The position numbers and the translations under genes are program-made. This document shows, in pieces, positions 48,774 to 58,379 of a stretch of 64,000 nt of DNA. How positions within the stretch are numbered: position 1 is the first letter of the stretch; each line of letters begins with the position of its first letter. The stretch covers positions 1 to 64,000 of the forward strand of contig NZ_JAAIVI010000015.1 of NCBI RefSeq assembly GCF_011008905.1, written 5' to 3'. The notes beneath the pieces are model-generated. The model did no database searches. It was not told the DNA's origin and saw nothing but the letters and a program-made list of their open reading frames with translations. The DNA is from Wenzhouxiangella sp. XN201 (lineage in GTDB: Bacteria > Pseudomonadota > Gammaproteobacteria > Xanthomonadales > Wenzhouxiangellaceae).

Positions 48774-49736
48774 ATGTCCGAGCAGATTCCGACCGGTGTT
48801 CGAATGGTTCAGGCCGGCAACACAGCCGACGGCAACCGACTGCTGCGCTTTGACCTGACCGGGCGCGACACCGATGCGGCCGGCTGCGGCCTGCCCTGGC
48901 TCGGCGGCGAGCTGGAATTCGAGACCTGGCTGGGCGAGGAGAGCGTCACCTGCGGCGAAACCGACGGCGTCGTGTGGCGGCGAGCGGGCAACCTGCTCTT
49001 TCTCGCCGTTGAGCAGCACGACGATCCGGCCTCGGATCCGGCCGAGGCGGTCCAGGCGGCCTACGCACGTCTGCTCGAAGTGGCCCGCGCGAGCGGCTGT
49101 GCCTGCCTGCTCAGGGCCTGGAACTACCTGCCGGCGATCAATGCCGGCGACGGCGATGCCGAGCGCTATCGGCGTTTCTGCCTGGGTCGTGCAGCGGCGC
49201 TCGAGGCGGCCGGTTACGGCGAGCGCGAGCTGTGCGCCGGCACCGCCATCGGTAGTGAGGAGCCGCGGCTTCGCATCTACCTGCTGTCCGGATCGTCACC
49301 GGGCATCAACATCGAGAATCCGCGTCAGGTCAGCGCCTATCGCTATCCACGCCGCTACGGACCACGCAGCCCGTCCTTCGCCCGCGCCACGGCCATTGCC
49401 GGCGCGAACGACTCGCGCCTGCTGATGATTTCCGGCACCGCCAGTGTGGTCGGCCACCGAACTGTTCATGTGGGTGATGTGGAGGCCCAGGCCATGGAAA
49501 TCGTGCGTAACCTCGACAGCCTGCTGGTCGAGGCCGCCACCACCCTGGGACGACCGGGGCTGCGCGAATTCGATGAAGAGAGCCTGATGCGCGTCTACGT
49601 TCGCCGCGAAGCGGACTGGCCCGCCATCGAAGCGCGCCTGCAAAGCTGCTGGCCGCAAGTGCGCCTGGCGGGGCTGCGCGGCGACATCTGCCGCTCGGAT
49701 CTGCTGGTCGAGATCGAGGCGGTTACGCGCGGCTGA
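48774..49736 (+). CDS. Chorismatase / 3-hydroxybenzoate synthase-like (XanB2-like)
   Basis: 320 residues from ATG 48774, five bases after the flavoprotein stop. Family pattern of FkbO/Hyg5/XanB2 chorismatases: CACLLRAWNYLPAINAGDGD, ERYRRFCLGRAAAL, GTAIGSEEPRLRIYLLSG, NPRQVSAYRYPRRYGPRSPSF, RLLMISGTASVVGHRTVHVGD and a final EIEAVTRG. These enzymes release pyruvate from chorismate to give hydroxybenzoates, the aryl starter of xanthomonadin. Its 3' end overlaps the converging gene by 14 bases. Confidence 0.88.
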   Translation: MSEQIPTGVRMVQAGNTADGNRLLRFDLTGRDTDAAGCGLPWLGGELEFETWLGEESVTCGETDGVVWRRAGNLLFLAVEQHDDPASDPAEAVQAAYARLLEVARASGCACLLRAWNYLPAINAGDGDAERYRRFCLGRAAALEAAGYGERELCAGTAIGSEEPRLRIYLLSGSSPGINIENPRQVSAYRYPRRYGPRSPSFARATAIAGANDSRLLMISGTASVVGHRTVHVGDVEAQAMEIVRNLDSLLVEAATTLGRPGLREFDEESLMRVYVRREADWPAIEARLQSCWPQVRLAGLRGDICRSDLLVEIEAVTRG

Positions 49737-51411
49737 GCTCGACCCCGGACTCGACCCCGGTCGGCCTGATCAGTGCCGGCGGCAGGCCGGCAAGCAGGTC
49801 TTCGTCGCCGAGCAGCGCCGGGTCGATCGAGCTCAGGACATCGCGCACGGTTTCGGGCGCGATCGATGCCAGTTGTGTGGCGAGTGCATGAAGCATGGCG
49901 GCATTGGCGCTCAGGCGTCGGCTCTGGGCCGCTTCGGACTCGGCGCCCACCTCGGTCAACTCACGGTTGAGACGCACCAGAAGCGGCGAGGCCGACTGAT
50001 CGACCAGCACGCCACCGGGATGCGATCCGGGTTCGGTTTCCGCCCAGCGCCGGAACATCGTCTGAATCTCGCCGTTGATCCGGCGCAAGCGCTCCAGCGC
50101 TTCGCCGTGCTTCGCGATGAAAGCCATGTCGGTGGTCCGGCCGGCGAAGAACAGCAGGGCCAGCACCCCCCAGTAGTAGGCGTAGTCCCAGATCGTCTTG
50201 CTGCTCATCGCGCGGAAATGCCCGAACAGCGGATACTGGCCGCGGTAGAGCGCGAGCGAGGACTCATAGAAGGACAGATAACTGCGCTCGTAGAGCCTGG
50301 CCCGGCGCGCGATCGACTCGCCGGCGAGATCGCGCACGATCAGGTCGGTGACGTAGCTGTTGGAAATGGCGATGAAGTCGCTGCCGGGCGAGTAGAACGG
50401 GTCGAGGAAGACCCCGGCTTCGCCGGTCAGCGCCCAGCGCGCGCCGGAATACACGGACCGGCAGCCGTGCGAGAACTGCCTCAGGTAGCGAAAGTCCTGC
50501 AATTCACCGCCGGCCTCGAGGGTGGCGCGATGGCAGCGCGGCTGGTGTTCGGCCAGCCAGGCCATGCTGCCGTCGAAGGACTTGAGTGCGTCGAAGTCGT
50601 GCAGGGCGCTGTCGAAGACAATGCCGACGCTGGTCGAGCCGGAGGCCAGCCGAATCAGCCACACCCAGTAGCCCGGCCCCATCAGGTGATTGGTCGACAG
50701 CCAGCGCGGCAGGTCGCTGCAGCGCGCCTGCCATGTGGCGTCGTCGCTCCAGTCGTCGACGTCAATGCGGCGATCGATGCGGAACCATACTGCCGAGCAA
50801 TCGTGGCCGTTGTCCTCGGCCAGATCGAGGCGGCGCTTGAGCAGCGAGGTCCGGCTCATGGCATCGACCACCCAGGCCGCCTCCAGCTCAAAGGATTGCC
50901 CGTCGCGCTCTCCGCGGATGTGATGAGCCGACGAGGCGTCCTCGGCCAGGTCCACGCCGGTCACGCGCGCAGCGTCGATGAAGTCGATGCCGCGCTGCCG
51001 GGCCAGCTGCCCGAGGTGGTTTTCGAAGATGCCGCGATCGAGCTGGTAACTGGGCACTTCCAGCAGGTGGGCGGCACCGAGCTCGGCGGCCTTTGCCAGG
51101 TCGTCGTTCTCCCCGGCGCGGAAGAAGAAGCGCAGGCCGTACTTGCGCAGCTGCTCGTTCTCCAGGTGGTCGCGCAGGCCCAGTACCTCGCCGAAATAAT
51201 GCGCCGCGATCTCGACGGTCGATTCGCCGACCTTGTGGGCGGCCTCGGGCACGGGATGGCGATTGCGCTCAAGCACGACGATGCGGGTGTCCGGGCGCGC
51301 TTGCTCGAGCTGCAACGCCAGGGTCAGTCCGGCCAGGCCGCCGCCGAGAATGGCGACGTCGGTTCGGTCGGGAAGCGTTGGGTTGTAATCGGACATTGCG
51401 TGATTATCCAT
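49723..51411 (-). CDS. Second flavin-dependent halogenase-like protein of the pigment cluster
   Basis: 562 residues from ATG 51411, which overlaps the glycosyltransferase stop; ATG 51396 is also possible. DVAILGGGLAGLTLALQLE is the FAD motif and HKVGESTVEIAAHYFGEVL resembles the halogenase G-E-S/T region. The signature position reads YWVWLIRLAS, i.e. W-x-W-x-I-R with the usual proline replaced. WALTGEAGVFLDPFYSPGSDF is the second FAD contact. The 180-residue C-terminal extension is helical. It may halogenate, hydroxylate or desaturate the polyene. Confidence 0.8.
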   Translation of the reverse strand: MDNHAMSDYNPTLPDRTDVAILGGGLAGLTLALQLEQARPDTRIVVLERNRHPVPEAAHKVGESTVEIAAHYFGEVLGLRDHLENEQLRKYGLRFFFRAGENDDLAKAAELGAAHLLEVPSYQLDRGIFENHLGQLARQRGIDFIDAARVTGVDLAEDASSAHHIRGERDGQSFELEAAWVVDAMSRTSLLKRRLDLAEDNGHDCSAVWFRIDRRIDVDDWSDDATWQARCSDLPRWLSTNHLMGPGYWVWLIRLASGSTSVGIVFDSALHDFDALKSFDGSMAWLAEHQPRCHRATLEAGGELQDFRYLRQFSHGCRSVYSGARWALTGEAGVFLDPFYSPGSDFIAISNSYVTDLIVRDLAGESIARRARLYERSYLSFYESSLALYRGQYPLFGHFRAMSSKTIWDYAYYWGVLALLFFAGRTTDMAFIAKHGEALERLRRINGEIQTMFRRWAETEPGSHPGGVLVDQSASPLLVRLNRELTEVGAESEAAQSRRLSANAAMLHALATQLASIAPETVRDVLSSIDPALLGDEDLLAGLPPALIRPTGVESGVELSRA

Positions 51412-52159
51412 CGTCGCCGTCAACGCCGCCCCAGCGCACCGGCCGGGTGAGCATACGCCACAGGCCCTGCGGGTAGAAGCCGGCGAGCACGATGCGCCAG
51501 CACACGAACCAGAAAATCTCCCAGACATCGCGCCCCGGGCGGAAATAGCTGGCCCGGGCGTCGTCGCGGTAAATACTGTCGATGGGAACCGCCACGGCAG
51601 GAAAACCGGCGCGGGCACCGTCGATCAGCATGGCCGTTTCGAACACGAAGCCGTGGCGCCGGGCGGTCGAGGGCCGGACTGTATCGATCAGGGCACGCGG
51701 GTAAACGCGAAAGCCGCTCTGGCTGTCGGGCAGTCGCTGACCGCTGGCCCAGGATATCCAGAAGTCGGCGAAGCGATTGGCGAAGCGCCGGATGCCTGGC
51801 TGGCGGTGGCGCTGGCGCAGTCGCACGCCGACCACGAGATGACCCGGGTGAGCGCGCGCGGCGGGCAGCAGGCGATCGAGCTCGGCCGGGTCGTGCTGGC
51901 CGTCGCCGTCAAGCGTCGCGATCAGTTCGGCATCCGTTTCCAGGGCGCGCCCGAATCCGCTGGCCAGGGCGGCTGCCTTGCCGCCGGCTTGCGCGTGTCG
52001 GATCAGGTCAATGTCGAGACCGGCCAGGGCCTCGCCCGTACCGTCGGTTGAACCATCATCGACGACGATCACCCGGTCGACCCGAGTTGCGACGGCCTCG
52101 ACCAGCGGACGGATCGTGCGCAGCTCGTTGTGAGCTGGCATGACGGCAACTGTCTTCAT
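51404..52159 (-). CDS. Family 2 glycosyltransferase
   Basis: 251 residues from ATG 52159 (the open frame to 52660 is not the gene). GT2 motifs: TVAVMPAHNELRTIRPLVEAV, VDRVIVVDDGSTDGTGEAL, ELIATLDGDGQHDPAEL (D-x-D) and PDSQSGFRVYPRALID. No C-terminal membrane helices, except a hydrophobic IFWFVCWRIVLAGFYP near the end. It could add a sugar or polar head to the pigment. It overlaps both neighbours. Confidence 0.87.
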   Translation of the reverse strand: MKTVAVMPAHNELRTIRPLVEAVATRVDRVIVVDDGSTDGTGEALAGLDIDLIRHAQAGGKAAALASGFGRALETDAELIATLDGDGQHDPAELDRLLPAARAHPGHLVVGVRLRQRHRQPGIRRFANRFADFWISWASGQRLPDSQSGFRVYPRALIDTVRPSTARRHGFVFETAMLIDGARAGFPAVAVPIDSIYRDDARASYFRPGRDVWEIFWFVCWRIVLAGFYPQGLWRMLTRPVRWGGVDGDDG

Positions 52160-52944
52160 GCCCGCTCGATCAGCAGGCTGGGGCCCTGGCGGGCGGCCAG
52201 CCGGATCGGTCCCGGTATCCTTTCGAGCGCGGCGACCAGCAGGTAGAGCACGCGGGCGGCCGGATTGTCGGCAACACGTTCGGCCAGCACGCTCGGCAGG
52301 GCCGGTGCCTCGTCGGCTTCCAGCCCCGCGATCGGGGAGAGATCCAGATTCAGCCCGCCGGATTTCTCCGGGCCGAGCAGCAGCGCGCCGGCAAAAGGCT
52401 GGCGTGCCGGCCAGACCGCCTCCATCGGACCGTCTGCATGCAGGTCGTAGACCACCAGCAAGACCGGCCGGCCGCTGGTCTCGACCCGGCAGGCGGCTTC
52501 GATCAGGCCGGCGACCAGGCTGTCGGTCGCGCCGCTGAGCGCGGTAATGTCGCCGCGAGCGCCGGTGCCGATCGACCAGTAGCCGGCGGCAGCATTGTGC
52601 ACCGAGTTGTGAAAGCGCATCGGCGAGAGCAAGTCCGGCGACTCGGCCAGGGTGCGGCACATGTAATCGCTGATGGCCACATCGCCCATGCCGGAAGTGA
52701 ACACGGCGTCGGGATCGCCCGGCGCGATGCCGGCATCGGTACAGGCCTGTTCGGCCGCCGCCATCGACAGGCGCACGGTTTCGGGACAGCGGCGGCGCTC
52801 GCGCGGCGACAGCAGCGAGATGCCGGCGCCGGCTTTCGCTGTTTCGTCCAGTTCGCCACCGTCGAGGACTCGTGCCAGCGCAGCCATGTCGGGCAGCCCG
52901 GGTGCGCTGATACCGCAGCCGAGGATATGAAGCCGCTGCTTCAT
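52156..52944 (-). CDS. Ketosynthase-like (chain-length-factor-like) protein
   Basis: 262 residues from ATG 52944. N-terminal KS half pattern: LHILGCGISAPGLPDMAAL, DAVFTSGMGDVAISDYMCRTL and RFHNSVHNAAAGYWSIGTGARGDITALSG. The catalytic cysteine of true ketosynthases is absent, the position being near GARGDITALSGATDSLV. As in aryl-polyene systems it probably pairs with the full ketosynthase upstream. Confidence 0.82.
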   Translation of the reverse strand: MKQRLHILGCGISAPGLPDMAALARVLDGGELDETAKAGAGISLLSPRERRRCPETVRLSMAAAEQACTDAGIAPGDPDAVFTSGMGDVAISDYMCRTLAESPDLLSPMRFHNSVHNAAAGYWSIGTGARGDITALSGATDSLVAGLIEAACRVETSGRPVLLVVYDLHADGPMEAVWPARQPFAGALLLGPEKSGGLNLDLSPIAGLEADEAPALPSVLAERVADNPAARVLYLLVAALERIPGPIRLAARQGPSLLIERA

Positions 52945-54119
52945 GCGGCCCCCAGGATCAGCGTGCAATTGGAACCGCCGAAGCCGAAGGAATTGCTCAT
53001 CACCGTCGAGACGGCCTGGTGGCGCCCTTCGGTCAGAATGAACTCTGCCGACTCGGCTTCCGGCGACGTACAGTTGAGGCTGGCCGGCAGGTAGCCGTCC
53101 TTGAGCGCGAGCAGGCTGAAAACGGCTTCGGTGATGCCGGCCGCCCCCAGTGTGTGGCCGGTCCAGGCCTTGGTCGAGCCGGCCGGTGGCGGCGCGCCGA
53201 AGACGGTCCTGAGCGCGGCGGCCTCGATCCGATCGTTCATCGGCGTGGCGGTGCCGTGACAGTTGATGTAATCGATTGCGCCGGGCTCCAGTCCGGCCCC
53301 ATCGAGCGCGGCGCGCATGGCCGCGATCGCGCCGGCCCCCTCCGGATGCGGCGAGGCCATGTGATGGGCGTCCGAGGTTTCGCCCCAACCCAGCAGTCGG
53401 CCGAAGCTCTGATCGGGGTCGTGCTCGACAATGGCGAAGCCGGCCGCCTCGCCCAGGTTCAGTCCGCGGCGCTCACGGTCGAAGGGGCGGCAGGGCTGGG
53501 GCGAGACCAGTTCGAGGGAATGAAAACCGTAGAGCACGGACAGGCACAGGCTGTCGACCCCGCCCACCACGGCCGCATCGGCCCAGCCGGTCTCGATCAG
53601 GCGCGCGCCGGTGGCAAACACCTTGGCTGACGACGAGCAGGCCGTCGAAACCGTCTGCACCGGCCCTTCAAGCCCCAGCGCTGCTGCGACGAATGCCGCC
53701 GAAGTATGCGGCGTGTGCACCCAGGTCAAGACATGTTCGGGACGGAACCGGCCGGACTCGTCGAGGTTGCGGAACGCGAGCTCGGTGCTGCTGATGCCTG
53801 CCGTGGAGGTGCCGATGACGCAGGCGATGCGCTCGGGCCGATGTCGCTCGAGCAGGCGTGCGACGTCATCGCGGAATCCGTCCTGATCCAGCGCCAGTTC
53901 GGCGAGCTGATTGTTGCGGCATTGGAAACGCGCCAGGTCGCCGCCCAGGCAGATTTCTTCGACACCGTCGACCCGGCCGATAAAGGTCTCGAGACTGCAA
54001 TGCGGATAGTCGTTGGCGCGCAGGCCGCTACGGCCTTCGGCCAGGGCCTTGCGAAGCGATGCCAGGCCGCTGCCGGCGGCACAGGAAAGCGTCATCGCGG
54101 ATATATTCAGGGCGTTCAT
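52941..54119 (-). CDS. Beta-ketoacyl-ACP synthase of the aryl-polyene cluster
   Basis: 392 residues from ATG 54119 (open frame to 54308 is not the start). KAS II-type active site: VQTVSTACSSSAKVFATGA (Cys), DYINCHGTATPMNDRIE (His) and GSTKAWTGHTLGAAGITEAVF (His), ending MSNSFGFGGSNCTLIL. It carries out chain extension of the aryl starter. It starts the second - strand operon, overlapping its partner by 4 bases. Confidence 0.9.
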   Translation of the reverse strand: MNALNISAMTLSCAAGSGLASLRKALAEGRSGLRANDYPHCSLETFIGRVDGVEEICLGGDLARFQCRNNQLAELALDQDGFRDDVARLLERHRPERIACVIGTSTAGISSTELAFRNLDESGRFRPEHVLTWVHTPHTSAAFVAAALGLEGPVQTVSTACSSSAKVFATGARLIETGWADAAVVGGVDSLCLSVLYGFHSLELVSPQPCRPFDRERRGLNLGEAAGFAIVEHDPDQSFGRLLGWGETSDAHHMASPHPEGAGAIAAMRAALDGAGLEPGAIDYINCHGTATPMNDRIEAAALRTVFGAPPPAGSTKAWTGHTLGAAGITEAVFSLLALKDGYLPASLNCTSPEAESAEFILTEGRHQAVSTVMSNSFGFGGSNCTLILGAA

Positions 54120-54256
54120 GCGGTGTCGATTCGCTCCGGGTCGGCGGTGCCGGGCTGGGTCGGGGGCGCCAGTATAGGGAGGCCGGCGGTGGACCGCAAT
54201 GATGGCATCTTCCCGGGTATGATGAGCGCCGCCGATCGTCAATCGTTTCCAACCTG

Positions 54257-54925
54257 ATGAATACCGTTTCGACACTGACCCTGCGTGGCGCGCTGGCCGA
54301 TCCGGCACTCAGGGAGACGCTGCTGGCCAGTACCGTCTTTCTGGTTCTGAGCCTGGGCCTGACCTATCTCGTCGCGTGGCTCTATGTCATTCGTTCCGCC
54401 TTGGTTCGGGAAGCTCGCTCGCGCGTCGACCGCCTGCTGGTCTGCGGCCATGCGCTGCGGGCCGGTCGACCGTCGGACGTGTACCGCCAGCGGCTGCACC
54501 GCGCGGCGAAGCTGGCGTGCGACGACCCGTCACTCGATCTGCTGCTTGCCGGCGGCGGCGCACCCTCGGAAGCTGCAGTCGGCCGGGAGTGGCTGCTGGC
54601 GCAGGCGGCTGTCGACGCCGATCGTATCGGTCTCGAGGCGGCTTCGACCGACACCTTCGAGAATCTGCGGCATGCGCGTGAAATGCTGGGGCCTGAAACG
54701 CGACTGGGTATCGTGACCAGCCGCTTCCACCTGGCACGGGTGCTGATCTATGCCCGTCAGCTCGGCCTGCGAGCCGCGCCCGTTCCGGCCGAGGACCGCT
54801 GGCGCTGGACGGTCGACAACGTGAAGGCCAGCTTGCGTGAGGCCGCATTCCTGAAGTGGTTCGTCTGCGGTCGTTTCTGGGCGCAGATCGCGCGACGCCA
54901 AAGCCTGCTCGAACGTATTCGTTGA
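54257..54925 (+). CDS. YdcF/SanA-like (DUF218) protein
   Basis: 222 residues. One N-terminal membrane helix (about 22-45). The DUF218 core follows: RVDRLLVCGHALRAGRPSDVYRQRL, LDLLLAGGGAPSEAAVGREWL, ASTDTFENLRHAREML and GIVTSRFHLARVLIYARQLG. Family members include ElyC and SanA, linked to envelope integrity. It is divergent from the ketosynthase operon. Confidence 0.85.
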   Translation: MNTVSTLTLRGALADPALRETLLASTVFLVLSLGLTYLVAWLYVIRSALVREARSRVDRLLVCGHALRAGRPSDVYRQRLHRAAKLACDDPSLDLLLAGGGAPSEAAVGREWLLAQAAVDADRIGLEAASTDTFENLRHAREMLGPETRLGIVTSRFHLARVLIYARQLGLRAAPVPAEDRWRWTVDNVKASLREAAFLKWFVCGRFWAQIARRQSLLERIR

Positions 54926-55134
54926 GCCGGTGACGCATTGCGGCATTCCCCGACTGACGTCGGTCGCCCGGCGTCATCGGTCGTCCCCGAATGTTCTCCC
55001 GATTGTGTGAACCAGCCCGCGATTCAAGGTCATGTTAGGTGCGATACATCGCCTTGCACGATACTGGCACGGCATTTGCTTGGTTCCTGGTAACGAAGAA
55101 TGACAGTCGCCCGGAACCACCAAGGAGATCGAAC

Positions 55135-55938
55135 ATGACCGGTTTCAACTACGCCCAGCCCTGCAGCACGCGCTTCGATGACTACCTGTCCGTGCTCGAC
55201 GTGGGTATTCGCTTTGCTTTCCAGCCGGTGATCGATCAGGAGACCGGGGAAGTGAGCGGACACGAGGCCCTGGTGCGCGGTTGCAGCGGCGAATCGCCGG
55301 CCCAGATCATCGCCTCGGTGCGGCCGGAGAATCTGTTTTATTTCGACCAGGCCTGCCGTCTGGGCGCAATCGCGGAAGCCGCCCGGCTCGGGCTTGCCGG
55401 TGACCTGCATATCAACTGCACGGAAATCGACCCGCACAACCTGGAGCTGGCGCTGTCCTCGACGCATCGGGCTGCGCGCGAGAACGGCTTTCGGCCCGGG
55501 CAGATCGTGCTCGAATTCAATTCGCTCGAGCGCCTGGGCAGTCCGCGTCAGCTGGCCGCCGTTCGTTCACGGGCCAACGAATACGGCTTCCGCGTCACCG
55601 CCGACAATTTCGGCACCGGCGAGGCCGGTCTCAAGCGCCTGGCAGTGCTGCGGCCGGAGTTTGTCAAACTCGACCGGGAGCTGATCAATGGCATCCATGG
55701 CAGTCAGCGGCGGCAGGCGATGGTGATGGGTATCCTGGCGACCTGCCACGTACTCGGTATCCAGGTGATTGCTGCGGGTGTCGAGCAGAAAGCCGAAATC
55801 GAGTGGCTGCGTCGAGCCGGTATCGACGGTTTCCAGGGCTACTACTTCGGGCGGCCTGAACTGGCCCCGGAAGCAGATGAGCACGCGACGCCGCAGTGCG
55901 ACTATGCCGGTGTGCAGTTCAGCGCTTGTGCCGCCTGA
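55135..55938 (+). CDS. Degenerate EAL-domain protein
   Basis: 267 residues from ATG 55135, with AAGGAG upstream (an ORF from 55039 is longer). A single EAL domain: HEALVRG (E44-A-L), INCTEID (N95), LEFNSLE (E127), [11 protein letters not shown] (D157, N158), FVKLD (K178, D180), GVEQ (E217) and FQGYYFGRP. The catalytic D-D-F-G-T-G pair is D-N-F-G-T-G, so phosphodiesterase activity is doubtful and it may bind cyclic-di-GMP or a protein. Its 3' end overlaps hisIE by 20 bases on the other strand. Confidence 0.85.
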   Translation: MTGFNYAQPCSTRFDDYLSVLDVGIRFAFQPVIDQETGEVSGHEALVRGCSGESPAQIIASVRPENLFYFDQACRLGAIAEAARLGLAGDLHINCTEIDPHNLELALSSTHRAARENGFRPGQIVLEFNSLERLGSPRQLAAVRSRANEYGFRVTADNFGTGEAGLKRLAVLRPEFVKLDRELINGIHGSQRRQAMVMGILATCHVLGIQVIAAGVEQKAEIEWLRRAGIDGFQGYYFGRPELAPEADEHATPQCDYAGVQFSACAA

Positions 55939-56533
55939 GTAAGACCTCGACTACTGAATCCAGGTCGCTGCCGGCCGAGTGCAGGCAAACCAGCAGGTGA
56001 TAAAGCAGGTCGGCGGCCTCCGACTCCAGTTCCTCCCGCTCGCCAACAACTGCGGCGAGTGCGACTTCCACGCCTTCTTCCCCGACCTTCTGTGCGCAGC
56101 GTTTTCTACCTTCGGACAAGAGCTTCGCTGTATAGCTTTGTTCCGGATCGCTGTCGGCCCGGGACCGAACCGTCTGTTCCAGGCTGGCCAGGAATCCGAC
56201 CCGCGGGCGGCGGTTAGCGCCGAAGCAAGTATCGGTGCCGGTATGACAGGTCGGCCCGTGCGGGCGGGCCAGGACCAGCAGGGTGTCGCGGTCGCAGTCG
56301 GCGATGACGTCGACCAGCGCCAGGTGGTTGCCGGAGGTCTCACCCTTGGTCCAAAGACGCTGCTTGCTGCGCGAGTAGAAGGTGACGTGGCCGCTCGAAC
56401 GCGTCTTCTCGAGCGCTTCGACGTTCATGTAGCCGAGCATCAGCACGCGCCCGTCGTCGGCGTCCTGCACGATCACCGGCAGCAGACCGTCGCCCTTCTT
56501 CCAGTCGAGATTTTCAGTAGTCGGCTTGGTCAT
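55919..56533 (-). CDS. hisI: Bifunctional phosphoribosyl-AMP cyclohydrolase/phosphoribosyl-ATP pyrophosphatase
   Basis: 204 residues from ATG 56533 (HisIE). HisI part: [31 protein letters not shown] and the zinc-binding [17 protein letters not shown]. HisE part from about residue 115: [35 protein letters not shown] and [10 protein letters not shown]. It does steps 2 and 3 of histidine synthesis. It is the last gene of the operon. Confidence 0.95.
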   Translation of the reverse strand: MTKPTTENLDWKKGDGLLPVIVQDADDGRVLMLGYMNVEALEKTRSSGHVTFYSRSKQRLWTKGETSGNHLALVDVIADCDRDTLLVLARPHGPTCHTGTDTCFGANRRPRVGFLASLEQTVRSRADSDPEQSYTAKLLSEGRKRCAQKVGEEGVEVALAAVVGEREELESEAADLLYHLLVCLHSAGSDLDSVVEVLLRRHKR

Positions 56534-56558
56534 TTGCTGGTTTTCCTTTTGTCGAATG

Positions 56559-56713
56559 GAACCGCAGATGAACGCAGATAAACGCAGATCTTCAAAATGC
56601 ATCTCTTGAAGGCGTCGACGGTGGATTCCCGATATCCTTTGGCGTTGAGATCCCCGAGTTCCTGTCGATCTAGAGGATCTTTATCTGTGTTCATCCGCGT
56701 TCATCTGCGGTTT
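56559..56713. repeat. Inverted-repeat element A in the hisF-hisI gap
   Basis: Left arm 56559-56590 begins AACCGCAGATGAACGCAGAT. The right arm 56681-56713 is its near-complement (GTTCATCTGCGG on the far side). Each arm is three tandem copies of a 10-mer like CGCAGATGAA. About 90 unrelated bases lie between. It fills most of the gap. Confidence 0.8.
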
Positions 56714-56719
56714 CGTTAA

Positions 56720-57487
56720 TTACTCCCTGACGATGACTCCCCGCCCGCGCAGCCAGCGCTTTAGCTCGGGGATGACGATCTGGCCGGAGTGGAACACGGT
56801 GGCGGCCAGGGCACCGTCGACGTCGGCGTCCCTGAAGGCGGCCAGGAAATGTTCGGGCGTGCCGGCACCACCGGAGGCGATCAGGGGGACGCGGCAGATT
56901 TCGCGCACCTGCGACAGCTGATCGATATCGTAGCCTTCGCGTACGCCGTCGGCGTCCATGCAGTTGAGGACGATCTCGCCGGCGCCCAGACGCTGGACCT
57001 CGGCGACCCAGCTCAGCGTATCGCGCCGCGGATCGACCATGTTGTCGGGGTCGCCGGTGTACTGTCGAACACGCCAGCGGCCGTCCTCGCGCATGGAGTC
57101 GATGCCGGCAACTACGCACTGCGAGCCGAAGGCATCGGCCAGTTCGCCGATCAGGGCCGGGCGCTCCAGCGCCGGGGAGTTGATCGAGATCTTGTCGGCG
57201 CCGGCATGCAGCACGGCGCGGGCGGTGTCGACGTCGCGAATGCCGCCGGCCACACAGAAGGGAATATCGATGGCCTCGGCGACGCGCTCGACCCAGGCGA
57301 TGTCGACGCTGCGCTTCTCGGGGCTGGCGCTGATGTCGTAGAAGACCAGTTCGTCCGCACCCGCATCCCGATAACGATGTGCCAGTGCAACGATATCGCC
57401 CATGTCGCGATGATTGCGAAAGCGCACGCCCTTGACCACGCGCCCGTCGCGCACGTCCAGGCAGGGGATGAGTCTTACCGCGACCAT
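56720..57487 (-). CDS. hisF: Imidazole glycerol phosphate synthase cyclase subunit
   Basis: 255 residues. TIM barrel with [18 protein letters not shown] (Asp11-type), [61 protein letters not shown] and [21 protein letters not shown] (Asp130-type). It works with HisH. It overlaps the end of hisA by 13 bases. Confidence 0.97.
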   Translation of the reverse strand: MVAVRLIPCLDVRDGRVVKGVRFRNHRDMGDIVALAHRYRDAGADELVFYDISASPEKRSVDIAWVERVAEAIDIPFCVAGGIRDVDTARAVLHAGADKISINSPALERPALIGELADAFGSQCVVAGIDSMREDGRWRVRQYTGDPDNMVDPRRDTLSWVAEVQRLGAGEIVLNCMDADGVREGYDIDQLSQVREICRVPLIASGGAGTPEHFLAAFRDADVDGALAATVFHSGQIVIPELKRWLRGRGVIVRE

Positions 57488-58209
57488 TTCTGGATCTCCG
57501 CCAGGTCGACGCGGCCTTCGAGCAGGGCGCGGCCGACGATGCAGCCGGCCGCACCGGTTTGTGCGACCTCAACCAGGTCGGCGGCCGATCCGATGCCGCC
57601 AGACGCCTGCACGGCCAGCGACGAGAACCGGTCGCAGACCGACTCGTAAAGCGCCAGCGAAGGACCGGCAAACATGCCGTCGCGTTCGATATCGGTGCAC
57701 AGCAGGTGTTTCAGTCCGGCATTGACCAGGCGCTCGAGCAGGGTGAACAAGTCGACTTCGCCAGACTCCGTCCAGCCGGCCGCACGCGGCATCCAGCCGC
57801 CGTCGATGGCTTGAGCGACGTCCAGACCGGCGACGATCCGCGCGCCGTCGGGCCCGGCCAGCCATTCGGCCACAGCCCCCGGATCGCGTACGCACAGGCT
57901 GCCGATGACCACCCGCTCGGCGCCGGCGTCGATCCGGCGCCGGAAATCCTCGCGCGAGCGCACGCCGCCGCCGGTCTGGATGGCGGTGTCGATTTCGGTG
58001 CACAGGCGTTCGATGATGGCGAGATTGGCCTCACCACCCCGGCGTGCGCTGTCGAGGTCGACAACATGAATCAGTCCGGCACCGGCGTCGGCATAACGCT
58101 TCGCCAGCACAATCGGGTCATCGTCGTAACGCGTCTCGCGCTCGTAGTCGCCCTGCTGCAGACGCACCACACGCCCGCCCCTGAGATCGATGGCCGGGAT
58201 CAACTTCAT
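57475..58209 (-). CDS. hisA: ProFAR isomerase
   Basis: 244 residues from ATG 58209. [21 protein letters not shown] (catalytic Asp), [35 protein letters not shown] and [21 protein letters not shown] (second Asp). It catalyses step 4 of the pathway. The upstream frame to 58245 is translated repeat sequence. Confidence 0.97.
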   Translation of the reverse strand: MKLIPAIDLRGGRVVRLQQGDYERETRYDDDPIVLAKRYADAGAGLIHVVDLDSARRGGEANLAIIERLCTEIDTAIQTGGGVRSREDFRRRIDAGAERVVIGSLCVRDPGAVAEWLAGPDGARIVAGLDVAQAIDGGWMPRAAGWTESGEVDLFTLLERLVNAGLKHLLCTDIERDGMFAGPSLALYESVCDRFSSLAVQASGGIGSAADLVEVAQTGAAGCIVGRALLEGRVDLAEIQKWSR

Positions 58210-58220
58210 GAAAATATTTG

Positions 58221-58368
58221 TCCACAGATGAACACAGATGAACACAGATAAAAATAAAGACTGGCCAAGCGGGGCGTTGAATACTCGGTGATGCCCTGAA
58301 TCCGATTAGCCGTCGTTCGCGGCATTTTGCAATTGCAGTATCTGTGTTCATCTGTGTTCATCTGTGGA
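58221..58368. repeat. Inverted-repeat element B in the hisA-hisH gap
   Basis: The arms are perfectly complementary over 30 bases: left 58221-58250 (starts TCCACAGATGAACACAGATG) and right 58339-58368. Each arm is three copies of a CACAGATGAA unit, the same family as element A. The 88-base interior differs from that of A. Confidence 0.88.
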
Positions 58369-58379
58369 CCCTTTCTTTT

